This document shows positions 7,913 to 14,511 of a DNA stretch of 15,544 bases, piece by piece. Position numbers and translations under genes: made by a program. Numbering within the stretch: position 1 is the stretch's first letter; each line of letters opens with the position of its first letter. Origin of the DNA: J088 sp003695505 [NCBI: Candidatus Dadabacteria bacterium] (GTDB lineage: Bacteria > J088); NCBI GenBank assembly GCA_003695505.1, contig RFIY01000293.1, forward strand, positions 1-15,544. Reading direction: 5' to 3'. Under the pieces are notes generated by a model. It ran no database searches. It was given only the letters and a program-made list of their open reading frames with translations, and had not been told where the DNA came from.

Positions 7913-8301
7913 TCATCCCGGCCCCCAAGCCGGGATCCAGTCGCAGAAGGACCTCCAACCCACGAAAGAGCGCCGGTACCGACAACCCCGGGCGCAGCAG
8001 GGTGTGGACCCCGGATATCCGCCTGCGGCGGATTCCGGGGCGACGGGTGTGGGCGTACGGCGGTTTCCGCGATCGCCAGAGCGGCGCGTTGGCGGTGGAT
8101 TTCGGAGCAGCACACCTCCCGGGCCGGCCCGGGGCGCCGAGCGAGCCGCCCAGTCACGGCCCCACGCCCTTTTCGTCGCCCCGGACCTGATCCGGGGCCC
8201 ACCGGCCGGCCGAAGGGCGGACAGAATCCAATCCCAACCAACACTCGCCGCGAAGCGGCACGAAAGCCATCATCCCGGCCCCCCGTCCCGCGCAGCGGGA
8301 C
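7913..8301. repeat. cluster of GC-rich REP-like palindromes in a gene-free stretch
   Basis: The 562 bases between the lipoprotein stop (7833) and the tRNA (8396) hold no convincing gene but at least four stem-loops. These are ATCCCGGC/GCCGGGAT (7915-7936, 6-base loop); a 14-bp arm CCCCGGA-ATCCGCC/GGCGGATTCCGGGG with one bulged T (8009-8040, 3-base loop); GCCCCGGA/TCCGGGGC (8178-8198, 5-base loop); and GTCCCGC/GCGGGAC (8285-8301, 3-base loop). The words TCATCCCGGCCCCC (7913 and ~8269) and CCCCGGA recur. Open frames here give low-complexity Arg/Pro/Gly-rich text typical of interspersed repeats, not proteins. The stems may also stop readthrough from either side. Confidence 0.65.
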
Positions 8302-8395
8302 ATGGCCGGAGGGGCAACGTCCTCTCACAATGCTGCACAGACCGGAACTCCCACACAGCCCCAGCCTTGCACCCGACTCCAAATGTCACGGAAAA

Positions 8396-8469
8396 TCGGG
8401 GTGAGAGGACTTGAACCTCCGGCCTCTGCGTCCCGAACGCAGCGCTCTACCAGTCTGAGCTACACCCCG
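8396..8469 (-). tRNA. tRNA-Pro (anticodon CGG)
   Basis: On the minus strand the acceptor arms CGGGGTG and CACCCCG pair fully with discriminator A. The D arm is GCTC/GAGC. The anticodon arm CTGCG-TTCGGGA-CGCAG places CGG at positions 34-36, which reads the proline codon CCG. The T arm GGAGG-TTCAAGT-CCTCT has one G-T pair. The anticodon loop and T arm closely resemble E. coli tRNA-Pro(CGG). The 3' flank reads TTTT instead of CCA, so the tail must be added by the CCA-adding enzyme. Confidence 0.96.
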
Positions 8470-8661
8470 TAGCCTGATCTTGACAGCAGGAAATGCCGTA
8501 ATCGACAGCAGCGCCGCACAGACGTGCAACGCGTGAAAAAACATTTTACCTGAATGGACAATTTTCGCACCCGCGTCCCCGCCCCGGAACCATAATCGCA
8601 ACATGGGTGTCAGATTCAATACACGCCTGCGACGGATACAGGGACGCGGTAGCACAAGGTC

Positions 8662-8689
8662 TTGTAAATCCGCACGGCGTGCTTATACT
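8662..8689 (+). promoter_or_regulatory. sigma70-type promoter of the LigB-like gene
   Basis: TTGTAA (8662-8667, 4 of 6), a 16-base spacer and TATACT (8684-8689, 5 of 6) lie 26 bases before ATG 8716. The expected start near 8696 leaves a very short leader holding AAGGAG (8698-8703). Confidence 0.6.
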
Positions 8690-8715
8690 CCCTCGGTAAG
8701 GAGAAAGAAACGATT

Positions 8716-9540
8716 ATGTGGACAGGACTTGACATTATTCCCGGCAGCCCGGATCTGGTCGCTGCGAACGAGCGGCACCCCGATCTAGCGGCGGCACTGC
8801 GTGAACTCGGGCAACGCTATGAAGAAATCGGCGGGGTCATTCTCGTCACCCCGGAATTTTATGACCCTGGAGCGTTTCCAGTCGACGGCAGCGACCCGCT
8901 CTACGAAGACCACAGCCATCCCGGCCTGGAAAACGTCGGCGAAGTGCCGGCCCGTCACTGGGATGGGCTGCCGTTTCTCGCGGACACCCTGCAGCGCACC
9001 GCGCGGCAGTTTGGTGTACCGGTCGCGCTGCGTGAAACGCTACTTCCGGTCTCGGCGTGGGCGCCACTACGGCTGATGTTTCCGACGTGGGTCCCGATGC
9101 CGTTGCTTCCGGTGGGCATGACCGATCTTGGTCCGCAGAATCACTATCGGTTCGGGCTGGCCCTGCGCCAGGCCGCGATCGAAGCACCGAAGCCGATCGC
9201 GATTCTGGTTGCGACCAATCTCACCCAACGGCAGGACATGTACAGCCTGGATCGGCAGCGATTGCCGCGCGAAGGTCGGCAATTCGACGAGACGCTGTTG
9301 CACGCCTTTGAGACGGGTAATTGGGAAGAGTTCGAACAGCTCGATCCGGTCGTGCGCAGAAAAGCGCGCCCAGATCAGCCCGACGGACGACTCTGGGCGC
9401 TGATACGTGGACTGAGTGCCGGCCTGAAGGGCGATGTGTTGTCGTACAAGGAAACGGCCGGCGCCTGGGGGATGGCGGTTGTGCATTACGAACCGCCACG
9501 CCAGGGTTCGTCCGCCGAAGACGCCTCGGTCGCTGCCTGA
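8716..9540 (+). CDS. LigB/class III extradiol dioxygenase-like protein, metal ligands apparently lost
   Basis: A cytosolic protein of 274 residues. The layout resembles the LigB superfamily (class III extradiol dioxygenases, DODA, Memo-like proteins): an early strand-turn GGVILVTPEFYDP (residues ~39-51), a central VSAWAPLRLMFP followed by PMPLLPVGM (112-134), HYRFGLALRQA then IAILVATNLTQRQ (143-173), and the C-terminal VLSYKETAGAWGMAVVHYE (241-259). In active relatives these places carry iron- or zinc-binding or catalytic histidines (SPHW, DHGAW, SHN). Here they read TPEF, VSAW and NLTQ, so the classical site seems absent. The start is supported by AAGGAG at 8698-8703 (12-base spacing) and a promoter. 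It is monocistronic, followed by a stem-loop. The fold call comes from remembered motif patterns and is moderate; enzymatic activity should not be assumed. Confidence 0.6.
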   Translation: MWTGLDIIPGSPDLVAANERHPDLAAALRELGQRYEEIGGVILVTPEFYDPGAFPVDGSDPLYEDHSHPGLENVGEVPARHWDGLPFLADTLQRTARQFGVPVALRETLLPVSAWAPLRLMFPTWVPMPLLPVGMTDLGPQNHYRFGLALRQAAIEAPKPIAILVATNLTQRQDMYSLDRQRLPREGRQFDETLLHAFETGNWEEFEQLDPVVRRKARPDQPDGRLWALIRGLSAGLKGDVLSYKETAGAWGMAVVHYEPPRQGSSAEDASVAA

Positions 9541-9545
9541 TCACC

Positions 9546-9577
9546 ACCGCCCCTGAGTCACTCGGCTCGGGGGCGGT
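9546..9577. terminator. stem-loop between convergent genes, possible terminator
   Basis: ACCGCCCCTGAG (9546-9557) and CTCGGGGGCGGT (9566-9577) pair over 12 bp with one G-T and an 8-base loop. It lies just past the LigB-like stop (9540) and before the end of the converging arsC gene (9605). No T run follows on either strand, so terminator function is a guess. Confidence 0.45.
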
Positions 9578-9604
9578 CATGCTTCGCATAAAGGCGGCTC
9601 GCGC

Positions 9605-9961
9605 TCAACCGTTGCCGAACAGTTCCAGTATCCGCTCCGGCGGTCGGCCGATCACCGCCCGATCACCTGAGCGCACGATCGGGCGCTCGATCAGCTTCGG
9701 GTACTGGTGCAGGATCTCGAGCCACTCTTCCGCGCTCGGCTCCCGGTCGCCAACGACCTCCTTGAACAGCGCCTCCTTGCGCCGCACCACGTCGCCGGGT
9801 TCCATGCCCAGCGCATCCAGCATCGTGCGCAATTCGTCGACGCTCGGCGGCTCCTTCTGATAGTCGCGAATCAACGGTTCGACACCGTGTTCCTGCAGTA
9901 ACGCCAGCGTCTGCCGGCTCTTGCTGCAGCGCGGATTGTGCCAGATTTCTACCTGGGTCAT
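9605..9961 (-). CDS. arsC: ArsC-family (YfgD-type) glutaredoxin-dependent arsenate reductase-like protein
   Basis: A thioredoxin-fold protein of 118 residues. The N-terminal motif HNPRCSKSR places the nucleophilic cysteine at residue 12. The C-terminal PKLIERPIVRSGDRAVIGRP carries the arginine region that contacts the oxyanion in ArsC. Length and wording match E. coli YfgD (~119 residues, NPRCSKSR, ERPIV, IGRPPE) better than plasmid ArsC (141). YfgD-type members are annotated as arsenate reductases, but their physiological role is uncertain. No arsR, arsB or acr3 is nearby, so this is probably a housekeeping copy and not part of an ars operon. ATG 9961 is preceded on the minus strand by AAGGAAG. 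The gene is divergent from the SDR gene. Confidence 0.92.
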   Translation of the reverse strand: MTQVEIWHNPRCSKSRQTLALLQEHGVEPLIRDYQKEPPSVDELRTMLDALGMEPGDVVRRKEALFKEVVGDREPSAEEWLEILHQYPKLIERPIVRSGDRAVIGRPPERILELFGNG

Positions 9962-10083
9962 GCCTGCTTCTTCCTTTGTCTTGCGAGTGGCACTTCAGAT
10001 GCGAGACGCACCATTGCTTCAGGTCGATTACCATGATGCGAAATCACCGTGTCCTCGCGCAACAGCTACATCGGGAGGTCGTT

Positions 10084-10884
10084 ATGACAGCCATACGTCA
10101 CAAGCGGGTGTTGATTACAGGCTCCGGACGCGGCATGGGTCTGGCGTTGGCCAAGCGTTTCGCTGCCAGCGGCGCGCAGGTGATTCTCAGCGACATACAT
10201 CTCGACGCACTGTCCGACGCGCGCAAGCTGCTGCCCGACGCGGAGGCGATCGCCATGGACGTCACCTGCCCTGAAGCGATCCAGGCTGCCCGCGAGACCC
10301 TCCATTCGAACGGGGGACCGATCGACATTCTTGTCAACAACGCCGGCGTCGTCTTTGGCGGCGCCTTTGCCGACGTACCGCTGGAGCGCCACCTGCAGAC
10401 GTTGCGTGTCAATACAGAGGGGCTGCTCGCCGTCACCCATGTATTTCTGCCCGACCTGATCGCACGTCCGGAAGCGCACATCGTCAATATGGCCAGCGTT
10501 TCGGGGCTGATTGGCCTTCCGTTCGGCGCCGCCTATGCGGCAAGCAAGTGGGCGGCCATCGGATTCGGCGAGTCGTTGCGCCTGGAACTCAAGGAACTGG
10601 GGCACGATCACGTCCGGTTGACGGTCGCGGCTCCCGGATACATCAATACCGGTCTGTTCGACGGTGTCGGCGCGCCGCGCCTGATGCCGTTCCTCGATCC
10701 GGACGATCTGGCACGCACCATCGTCCGTGCCGTCAGGTCGAACCGCCCATACGTCTACACGCCGTTGCTGGTTCGACTCACACCGATGCTGAAGGGTTTA
10801 CTCCCAGTCGACATTCAGGACCGCGTCATGGCTTTCCTGGGCGCAACCACGAGCATGAAGAGCTGGCACGGCGGCTCATCCTGA
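10084..10884 (+). CDS. short-chain dehydrogenase/reductase (SDR), classical type
   Basis: An NAD(P)-dependent oxidoreductase of 266 residues. Cofactor motif TGSGRGMG (12-19), a D-x-x-L stretch after the second strand (SDIHLDAL), NNAG (85-88), the active-site serine in NMASVSG (138) and YAASK (Tyr151, Lys155) are all intact. The acidic residue after the second strand would favour NAD over NADP. ATG 10084 is chosen because GGGAGG (10073-10078) sits five bases before it; the in-frame extension to 9976 lacks family character. The C-terminal part (LVRLTPMLKGLLP) is hydrophobic and resembles lipid-acting SDRs such as retinol or 17-beta-hydroxysteroid dehydrogenases, hinting at membrane association and a lipid substrate. 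It converges with the lipid kinase gene. The substrate is unknown. Confidence 0.92.
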   Translation: MTAIRHKRVLITGSGRGMGLALAKRFAASGAQVILSDIHLDALSDARKLLPDAEAIAMDVTCPEAIQAARETLHSNGGPIDILVNNAGVVFGGAFADVPLERHLQTLRVNTEGLLAVTHVFLPDLIARPEAHIVNMASVSGLIGLPFGAAYAASKWAAIGFGESLRLELKELGHDHVRLTVAAPGYINTGLFDGVGAPRLMPFLDPDDLARTIVRAVRSNRPYVYTPLLVRLTPMLKGLLPVDIQDRVMAFLGATTSMKSWHGGSS

Positions 10885-10896
10885 TGCCCAGGGATC

Positions 10897-10917
10897 AACC
10901 CGCGCCACTCGCGGGTT
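10897..10917. terminator. stem-loop between convergent SDR and lipid-kinase genes
   Basis: AACCCGCG (10897-10904) and CGCGGGTT (10910-10917) form a perfect 8-bp stem with a 5-base loop, spanning the 31-base gap between the two stop codons and touching the kinase TAA. It could act on both strands, but no long T run follows, so rating is modest. Confidence 0.5.
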
Positions 10918-11869
10918 ACTCCTCGTAACAGCGCAAGCGGCTGCCGCCGAGCAGCAACAGGGCCTCTGGAACAATGCTGAACGTTGCCGGCAACCGTCCC
11001 GGCTGCTCACCGTCGACATCCAGCAGCACGACGTCATCTGAGACCGCCTTGACCACCCGTCCCCGTCGAACCTCGACCCCTGGCACGGACAGGTGCGTGC
11101 CGCGATAGACACGCGAAGCAAAGGCCAGCTTTTGCGCAAAGGTCAGATCACCCAGCGAGACGATATCGAAGAGACCGTCACAGGGCAGTGCGTTGGGTGC
11201 GATCTGCATCCCGCCGCCGAAAAACCGCCCGTTCGCTACAGCTACGTTGAAGACCTTTGCCACCGGCAATTCCTTGCCGTCGATCGTGATCCGTACCGGC
11301 CGATTACGGTAAGCGAAATTGGCGCGAATGCTGCCGATCAGAAAGCTGGCAAACCCACCGAACATCTTGGTCGTTCGATTGACGCGGTCGTCCACCTCAC
11401 CGCCGATACCGAAACTGGCGATATTCAGAAATCCGCGTGTCGCCTGCTGACCATCATGGTCGATGTATTCGAGCCGACCGGCGTCGATGGCGATCGTCTG
11501 GCCGTCGGCCAGATCCTGTAGCAGCTCCGCGGCCTGCTCGATCGGGTCGCGCGGCAATTGAAGTGTACGACGGAAGTCGCCGCCGGTGCCGAGCGTCAGA
11601 CAACCAAAAACGATGTTCCCGATGCGATCCGAGGCAAGCAGCCCACTGACCACCTCATTGTGCGTTCCGTCCCCGCCGACACTGATCACCGCGCGCCCGG
11701 CGGCGGCAGCCTCGCGAGCCAGATCGGTCGCATGCCCGCCACGCTCCGTCAGGCGCACGTCGTGCCCAGGATGTTCCCGTTCGAGCCACGGCGCCAGGAT
11801 ATTGCGCCAGATCCGGCCACAACGCCCGTTCGACGCCCGCGGATTGACAATGAAGACGGCTTTGCTCAT
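10916..11869 (-). CDS. diacylglycerol kinase-family lipid kinase (DgkB/YegS type)
   Basis: A soluble or peripherally bound lipid kinase of 317 residues. The family transfers phosphate from ATP to diacylglycerol or related lipids. Seen: N-terminal FIVNPRASNG, the nucleotide-binding GGDGTHNEV (from residue 65), LTLGTGGDFRRTL where the family usually has GTxNDFAR, NIASFGIGGEVD, VANGRFFGGGMQIAP and a C-terminal DVDGEQPG with FSIVPEALLLL. The GTGGDF form (Gly for the usual Asn) is a mild deviation also seen in some relatives. Its ATG overlaps the stop of the upstream GlcE-like gene by four bases (ATGA), so it is translationally coupled and part of the AGPS-like operon. Whether the substrate is diacylglycerol, an alkylglycerol or a sphingoid base cannot be read from the sequence. 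Confidence 0.92.
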   Translation of the reverse strand: MSKAVFIVNPRASNGRCGRIWRNILAPWLEREHPGHDVRLTERGGHATDLAREAAAAGRAVISVGGDGTHNEVVSGLLASDRIGNIVFGCLTLGTGGDFRRTLQLPRDPIEQAAELLQDLADGQTIAIDAGRLEYIDHDGQQATRGFLNIASFGIGGEVDDRVNRTTKMFGGFASFLIGSIRANFAYRNRPVRITIDGKELPVAKVFNVAVANGRFFGGGMQIAPNALPCDGLFDIVSLGDLTFAQKLAFASRVYRGTHLSVPGVEVRRGRVVKAVSDDVVLLDVDGEQPGRLPATFSIVPEALLLLGGSRLRCYEE

Positions 11870-12921
11870 GCGAATCCTTCACCGGGTAGCGCCCAGTCGC
11901 GCGTCGCAGCCAGCAACCGCAACGCCATGGCCGATGTCAGCGGTGCTCCGTCAAGCCTCATCAGGCCGTCGGGCGCCGGACCGGCGTAGACGGCCGAGGC
12001 ATCGAATGACAGTTGACTCCAGGGCACGCGCACCGGTCGGGCGTCCCGCGAAAGCGCGGGCAGCGGTTCCGTCAGCTTGTCTTCGAAACCAAATTCACCG
12101 CACGCGCGATTCCAGCAGTGCTCTGTCCAGCCGTTCCAGACATTCTGACGCCAACGCAATGTCCAGCGGTCGCGCGGTTTCCAGAGTAGCAACGCCGTCG
12201 GCCGGATATCCTCGTACACGAGATGGCGCAGGCGTCGCGCTGCATCATCGGGGTCATCGACCACGACCTCGCCTTCGACCTGCTCCCCCAGCGGCTCGAC
12301 CGCGAGCCTGACCGCCGTAATCAGCGCCGCTGCCGACCCAACCGCAGACAGAGCGCGTCCAACATGCGGTCCGGCGGCGGTACGCGGCGCCTCACGCATC
12401 CGTAGCCATTCTCCGTTGCCAAACAGGCATTCGACGCCGAGGCGCCTTGCGGCCGGTTCACCAAATTCTCGTACCGCAAAACTGCCTCGTGGGTTGATCC
12501 AGTTGCCTCCGAGGGTTCCACCGTCGAGATGCCAGGCGCTCAGGGTCAGTTGCTCCGCCCGCAGAGACGCTTCGGCTTCGGCGACAGTCATCGAAGACGG
12601 CATCCAGGCTGTGCGATTGCGGACGTCCGCGCCAGCCCAGACCGATGTCGATCCGGGACGAACGACGAGACATGCCGTCTCACGCGGCGCTGCAGGGGTC
12701 AGTTGTGACGAAAAGGACCCTCCCGGCAACAGAACGATGCCCTCCTGGCGTGCAAAACGCACCAGCTCCTCAAGCTCCTGTTTGAGTTGCGGCGCAGCCA
12801 GAGCCGGCAACAGTCCTTGCGGAGAGGCGCCGCCAAACCACGCATCGGGAGGCAGGGCTTCGTCGGTACGCAATGTCGCAGAGGTCAACGGCAGTTGCTG
12901 GAGCAATCCTTCAGTTGCCAC
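11866..12921 (-). CDS. GlcE-like FAD-binding protein, partner of the AGPS-like flavoprotein
   Basis: A 351-residue protein resembling the FAD-binding (PCMH/VAO-type) domain of GlcE-like subunits. Visible: PGGSFSSQL (66-74) in place of the usual GGGT turn, CLVVRPGSTSVWAGADVRNRTAWMP, TVAEAEASLRAEQLTLSAWHLDGGTLGGNW (TLGG near 136-139), and SAVGSAAALITAVRLAVEPL in place of the GS-GTLG-I-TE block. The motifs are looser than in typical members, so FAD binding may be weakened. The start is GTG 12921, one base after the TGA of the AGPS-like gene; extending to ATG 13050 would run 126 bases inside that gene and is unlikely. It overlaps the lipid-kinase start by four bases. Length matches GlcE (~350). 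It may be an accessory subunit of the upstream flavoprotein; that is inference. Confidence 0.72.
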   Translation of the reverse strand: MATEGLLQQLPLTSATLRTDEALPPDAWFGGASPQGLLPALAAPQLKQELEELVRFARQEGIVLLPGGSFSSQLTPAAPRETACLVVRPGSTSVWAGADVRNRTAWMPSSMTVAEAEASLRAEQLTLSAWHLDGGTLGGNWINPRGSFAVREFGEPAARRLGVECLFGNGEWLRMREAPRTAAGPHVGRALSAVGSAAALITAVRLAVEPLGEQVEGEVVVDDPDDAARRLRHLVYEDIRPTALLLWKPRDRWTLRWRQNVWNGWTEHCWNRACGEFGFEDKLTEPLPALSRDARPVRVPWSQLSFDASAVYAGPAPDGLMRLDGAPLTSAMALRLLAATRDWALPGEGFA

Positions 12922-12922
12922 G

Positions 12923-14437
12923 TCAGAGTCCCAACTTTCCGGGGTTTGCAATTTGCTGCGGATCAATCGCATGTTTGGCCAGTTTGAGCCAGGTATAGCC
13001 GCCCTGCCATTCACCCGGCAGCCACCGTGCCTTGAGGACGCCGACGCCATGGTGATGCGTCACGGTGCCACCAACCGATGCGACGGCATCAAGCGCCAGA
13101 CGCCAGACCTCGCGGTAGTGTCGTTCATTCTCGAACCGATCGGGGCGATATCCGGTAAAGGTGAAATAGATGCATCCACCGTCAGGATAGACGTGACTGA
13201 TATGAGCCATCAGCAACACCTGACCGCGCAGCGCCGCCCGCACGGCTTCGTAGCCACGCACCAGGTCGGCCCACGAAAAGGCCACTTCCATCGTATCGAA
13301 AAACGCCCCGGCCTGAACCAGCGCGGCCTGTTTACCTGTGATGCTGTAGCGCTTCTGGTACCAGGCGCGGGCCGGCGCATCTCCAAGCGATAAGCCGCTT
13401 CCCTCGAGGAGCTGGTTCGCGGTGTTGTATTGCCAGCGCACGGATTCACCTGGCCCCTCGAACATCAGGACGAGCATGCTGGTCGGGGACAGTCGTTCCG
13501 CCAGCGCCTGCGCCGGCCCCGGCGACTGGAGTCCCATCCGAATCACGCGACGCAGCAGTTTTCCACCGGGCAACTCGTGCTGCTGCGCGGTGATGCCCCC
13601 GGATACCTGCTCGGCCTCCGGCACGGGCCCCTTGCGGAGACTGCGATGCAGCAACGCATCCAGCGGATCGTAGAGACGCACGGCCGCCGGACGAACGCCG
13701 GCCTGCAGGAGTCGGCGCATTGCGTTGACCGCTTCGGCAACCGTGCGGAACGACCACGCGGAAAACAGTCGCGCCTCGGGCAATGGGTCGATCCGAAATC
13801 GGACTTCGGTAGCCGCCCCCATCGTTCCTTCACTGCCGGTCAGCAGCTCGAGAAGACCATCATTCGCGCCGTCGCAGGTCAGATCTTCGATCGTCCCGTC
13901 GGGCCAGACCCAGCGACAGCCACGCACACGATCTGGAAATGTCCCATACCGTGTACTCAACTGGCCAGCCCCCCGGGCTGCAAGCCAGCCACCAGGAGAA
14001 CTCATCATGATCGAGCTGGGAAAGTGTCCACACGTATAACCGGAGGCATTGAGGCGGTCTTCCAGTACCTGGCCGTTCATACCGGCTTCGGCAATGGCGA
14101 CGCCGTCTTCGCCATGAATCTCCAGCTTCCGATCAAGAAACTTGAGATCGACGACCAGCCCGCCGCTTTCCGGCACGCCGCCCCCAACAACGCCGCTACC
14201 GCTGCAGATTGGCGTCACCGAGACACCGTGCTCGCTCGCGATGCGATACAGTTTTGCAACGGCCTCCGTTGAATCCGGCCACGCGACCACGGCCGGCAGA
14301 TGCTCGATCGGTCGCTCCCAGTAGCGAATCTGATACAGGGGCCAGCAATCCCGACTCCACGCACGCCGCGCGCGCAGGTCACTGGACTTGCGAATTTCGG
14401 GTGCTTCTCGGTCAAGCAGATGTAGCAAATCGGTCAT
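12923..14437 (-). CDS. alkylglycerone-phosphate synthase (AGPS)-like FAD-binding protein
   Basis: A 504-residue VAO/PCMH-family flavoprotein. The N-terminal half is the FAD domain: PAVVAWPDSTEAV (48-60), PICSGSGVVGGGVP (76-89), CGHFPSSIMMSSPGGWLAARGAG (136-158 region, matching the AGPS S-GGW-A-R-SG signature), LSTRYG (160-165) and GSEGTMGAATEV (from 201). The C-terminal half ends with VTHHHGVG (HHHGVG 461-466) and IDPQQIANPGKLGL. The HHH motif is the AGPS active-site signature; that enzyme swaps the acyl chain of acyl-DHAP for a fatty alcohol, making the ether bond. Bacterial homologues can act on other substrates. The start is ATG 14437 with no strong ribosome binding site, 74 bases after prfB. 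It is the first gene of a one-base/ATGA-coupled run with the GlcE-like and lipid-kinase genes. Family is confident; ether-lipid function is probable, not proven. Confidence 0.82.
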   Translation of the reverse strand: MTDLLHLLDREAPEIRKSSDLRARRAWSRDCWPLYQIRYWERPIEHLPAVVAWPDSTEAVAKLYRIASEHGVSVTPICSGSGVVGGGVPESGGLVVDLKFLDRKLEIHGEDGVAIAEAGMNGQVLEDRLNASGYTCGHFPSSIMMSSPGGWLAARGAGQLSTRYGTFPDRVRGCRWVWPDGTIEDLTCDGANDGLLELLTGSEGTMGAATEVRFRIDPLPEARLFSAWSFRTVAEAVNAMRRLLQAGVRPAAVRLYDPLDALLHRSLRKGPVPEAEQVSGGITAQQHELPGGKLLRRVIRMGLQSPGPAQALAERLSPTSMLVLMFEGPGESVRWQYNTANQLLEGSGLSLGDAPARAWYQKRYSITGKQAALVQAGAFFDTMEVAFSWADLVRGYEAVRAALRGQVLLMAHISHVYPDGGCIYFTFTGYRPDRFENERHYREVWRLALDAVASVGGTVTHHHGVGVLKARWLPGEWQGGYTWLKLAKHAIDPQQIANPGKLGL

Positions 14438-14511
14438 GCTTTCAGTCTACCGTGGTTCATCCCGGTTACAGTTCGGCACGGCGTCGCGCGCACGCAATGC
14501 CGTGCATCGGC

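Noticed and set aside
6547-8382. A 611-codon minus-strand open frame across the second lipoprotein and the palindrome region
   Set aside because: It spans a coding region and a repeat-rich intergenic stretch with no change in character, has no motif and no ribosome binding site. It is a GC shadow.
7533-8414. Plus-strand open frame running from the lipoprotein gene through the palindromes into the tRNA
   Set aside because: Its translation is Arg/Pro/Gly-rich repeat text and it reads into a tRNA gene, so it is not a protein gene.
8543-8548. TAAAAT on the minus strand as a -10 box for the tRNA gene
   Set aside because: A good -10 by itself, about 70 bases before the tRNA, but no acceptable -35 at 16-18 bases was found, so I did not list it as a promoter.
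8386-8655. Small minus-strand open frame ending in RALRSGRRGRRFKSSHPDF
   Set aside because: This peptide is a known type of false translation of a tRNA gene; here it is the tRNA-Pro read as protein.
9605-9961. An arsenic-resistance operon around arsC
   Set aside because: No arsR, arsB, acr3 or arsH nearby; the protein is of the chromosomal YfgD type.
9976-10083. In-frame N-terminal extension of the SDR
   Set aside because: The 36 extra residues do not look like SDR sequence, and GGGAGG sits five bases before ATG 10084.
12922-13050. N-terminal extension of the GlcE-like protein inside the AGPS-like gene
   Set aside because: It would need a 128-base overlap of two genes and adds unrelated sequence. 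GTG 12921 gives a one-base gap and the usual GlcE length.
14476-14505. Inverted repeat GCACGGC/GCCGTGC after prfB as a terminator
   Set aside because: Only 7 bp with a 16-base loop and no T run; likely chance in GC-rich sequence.
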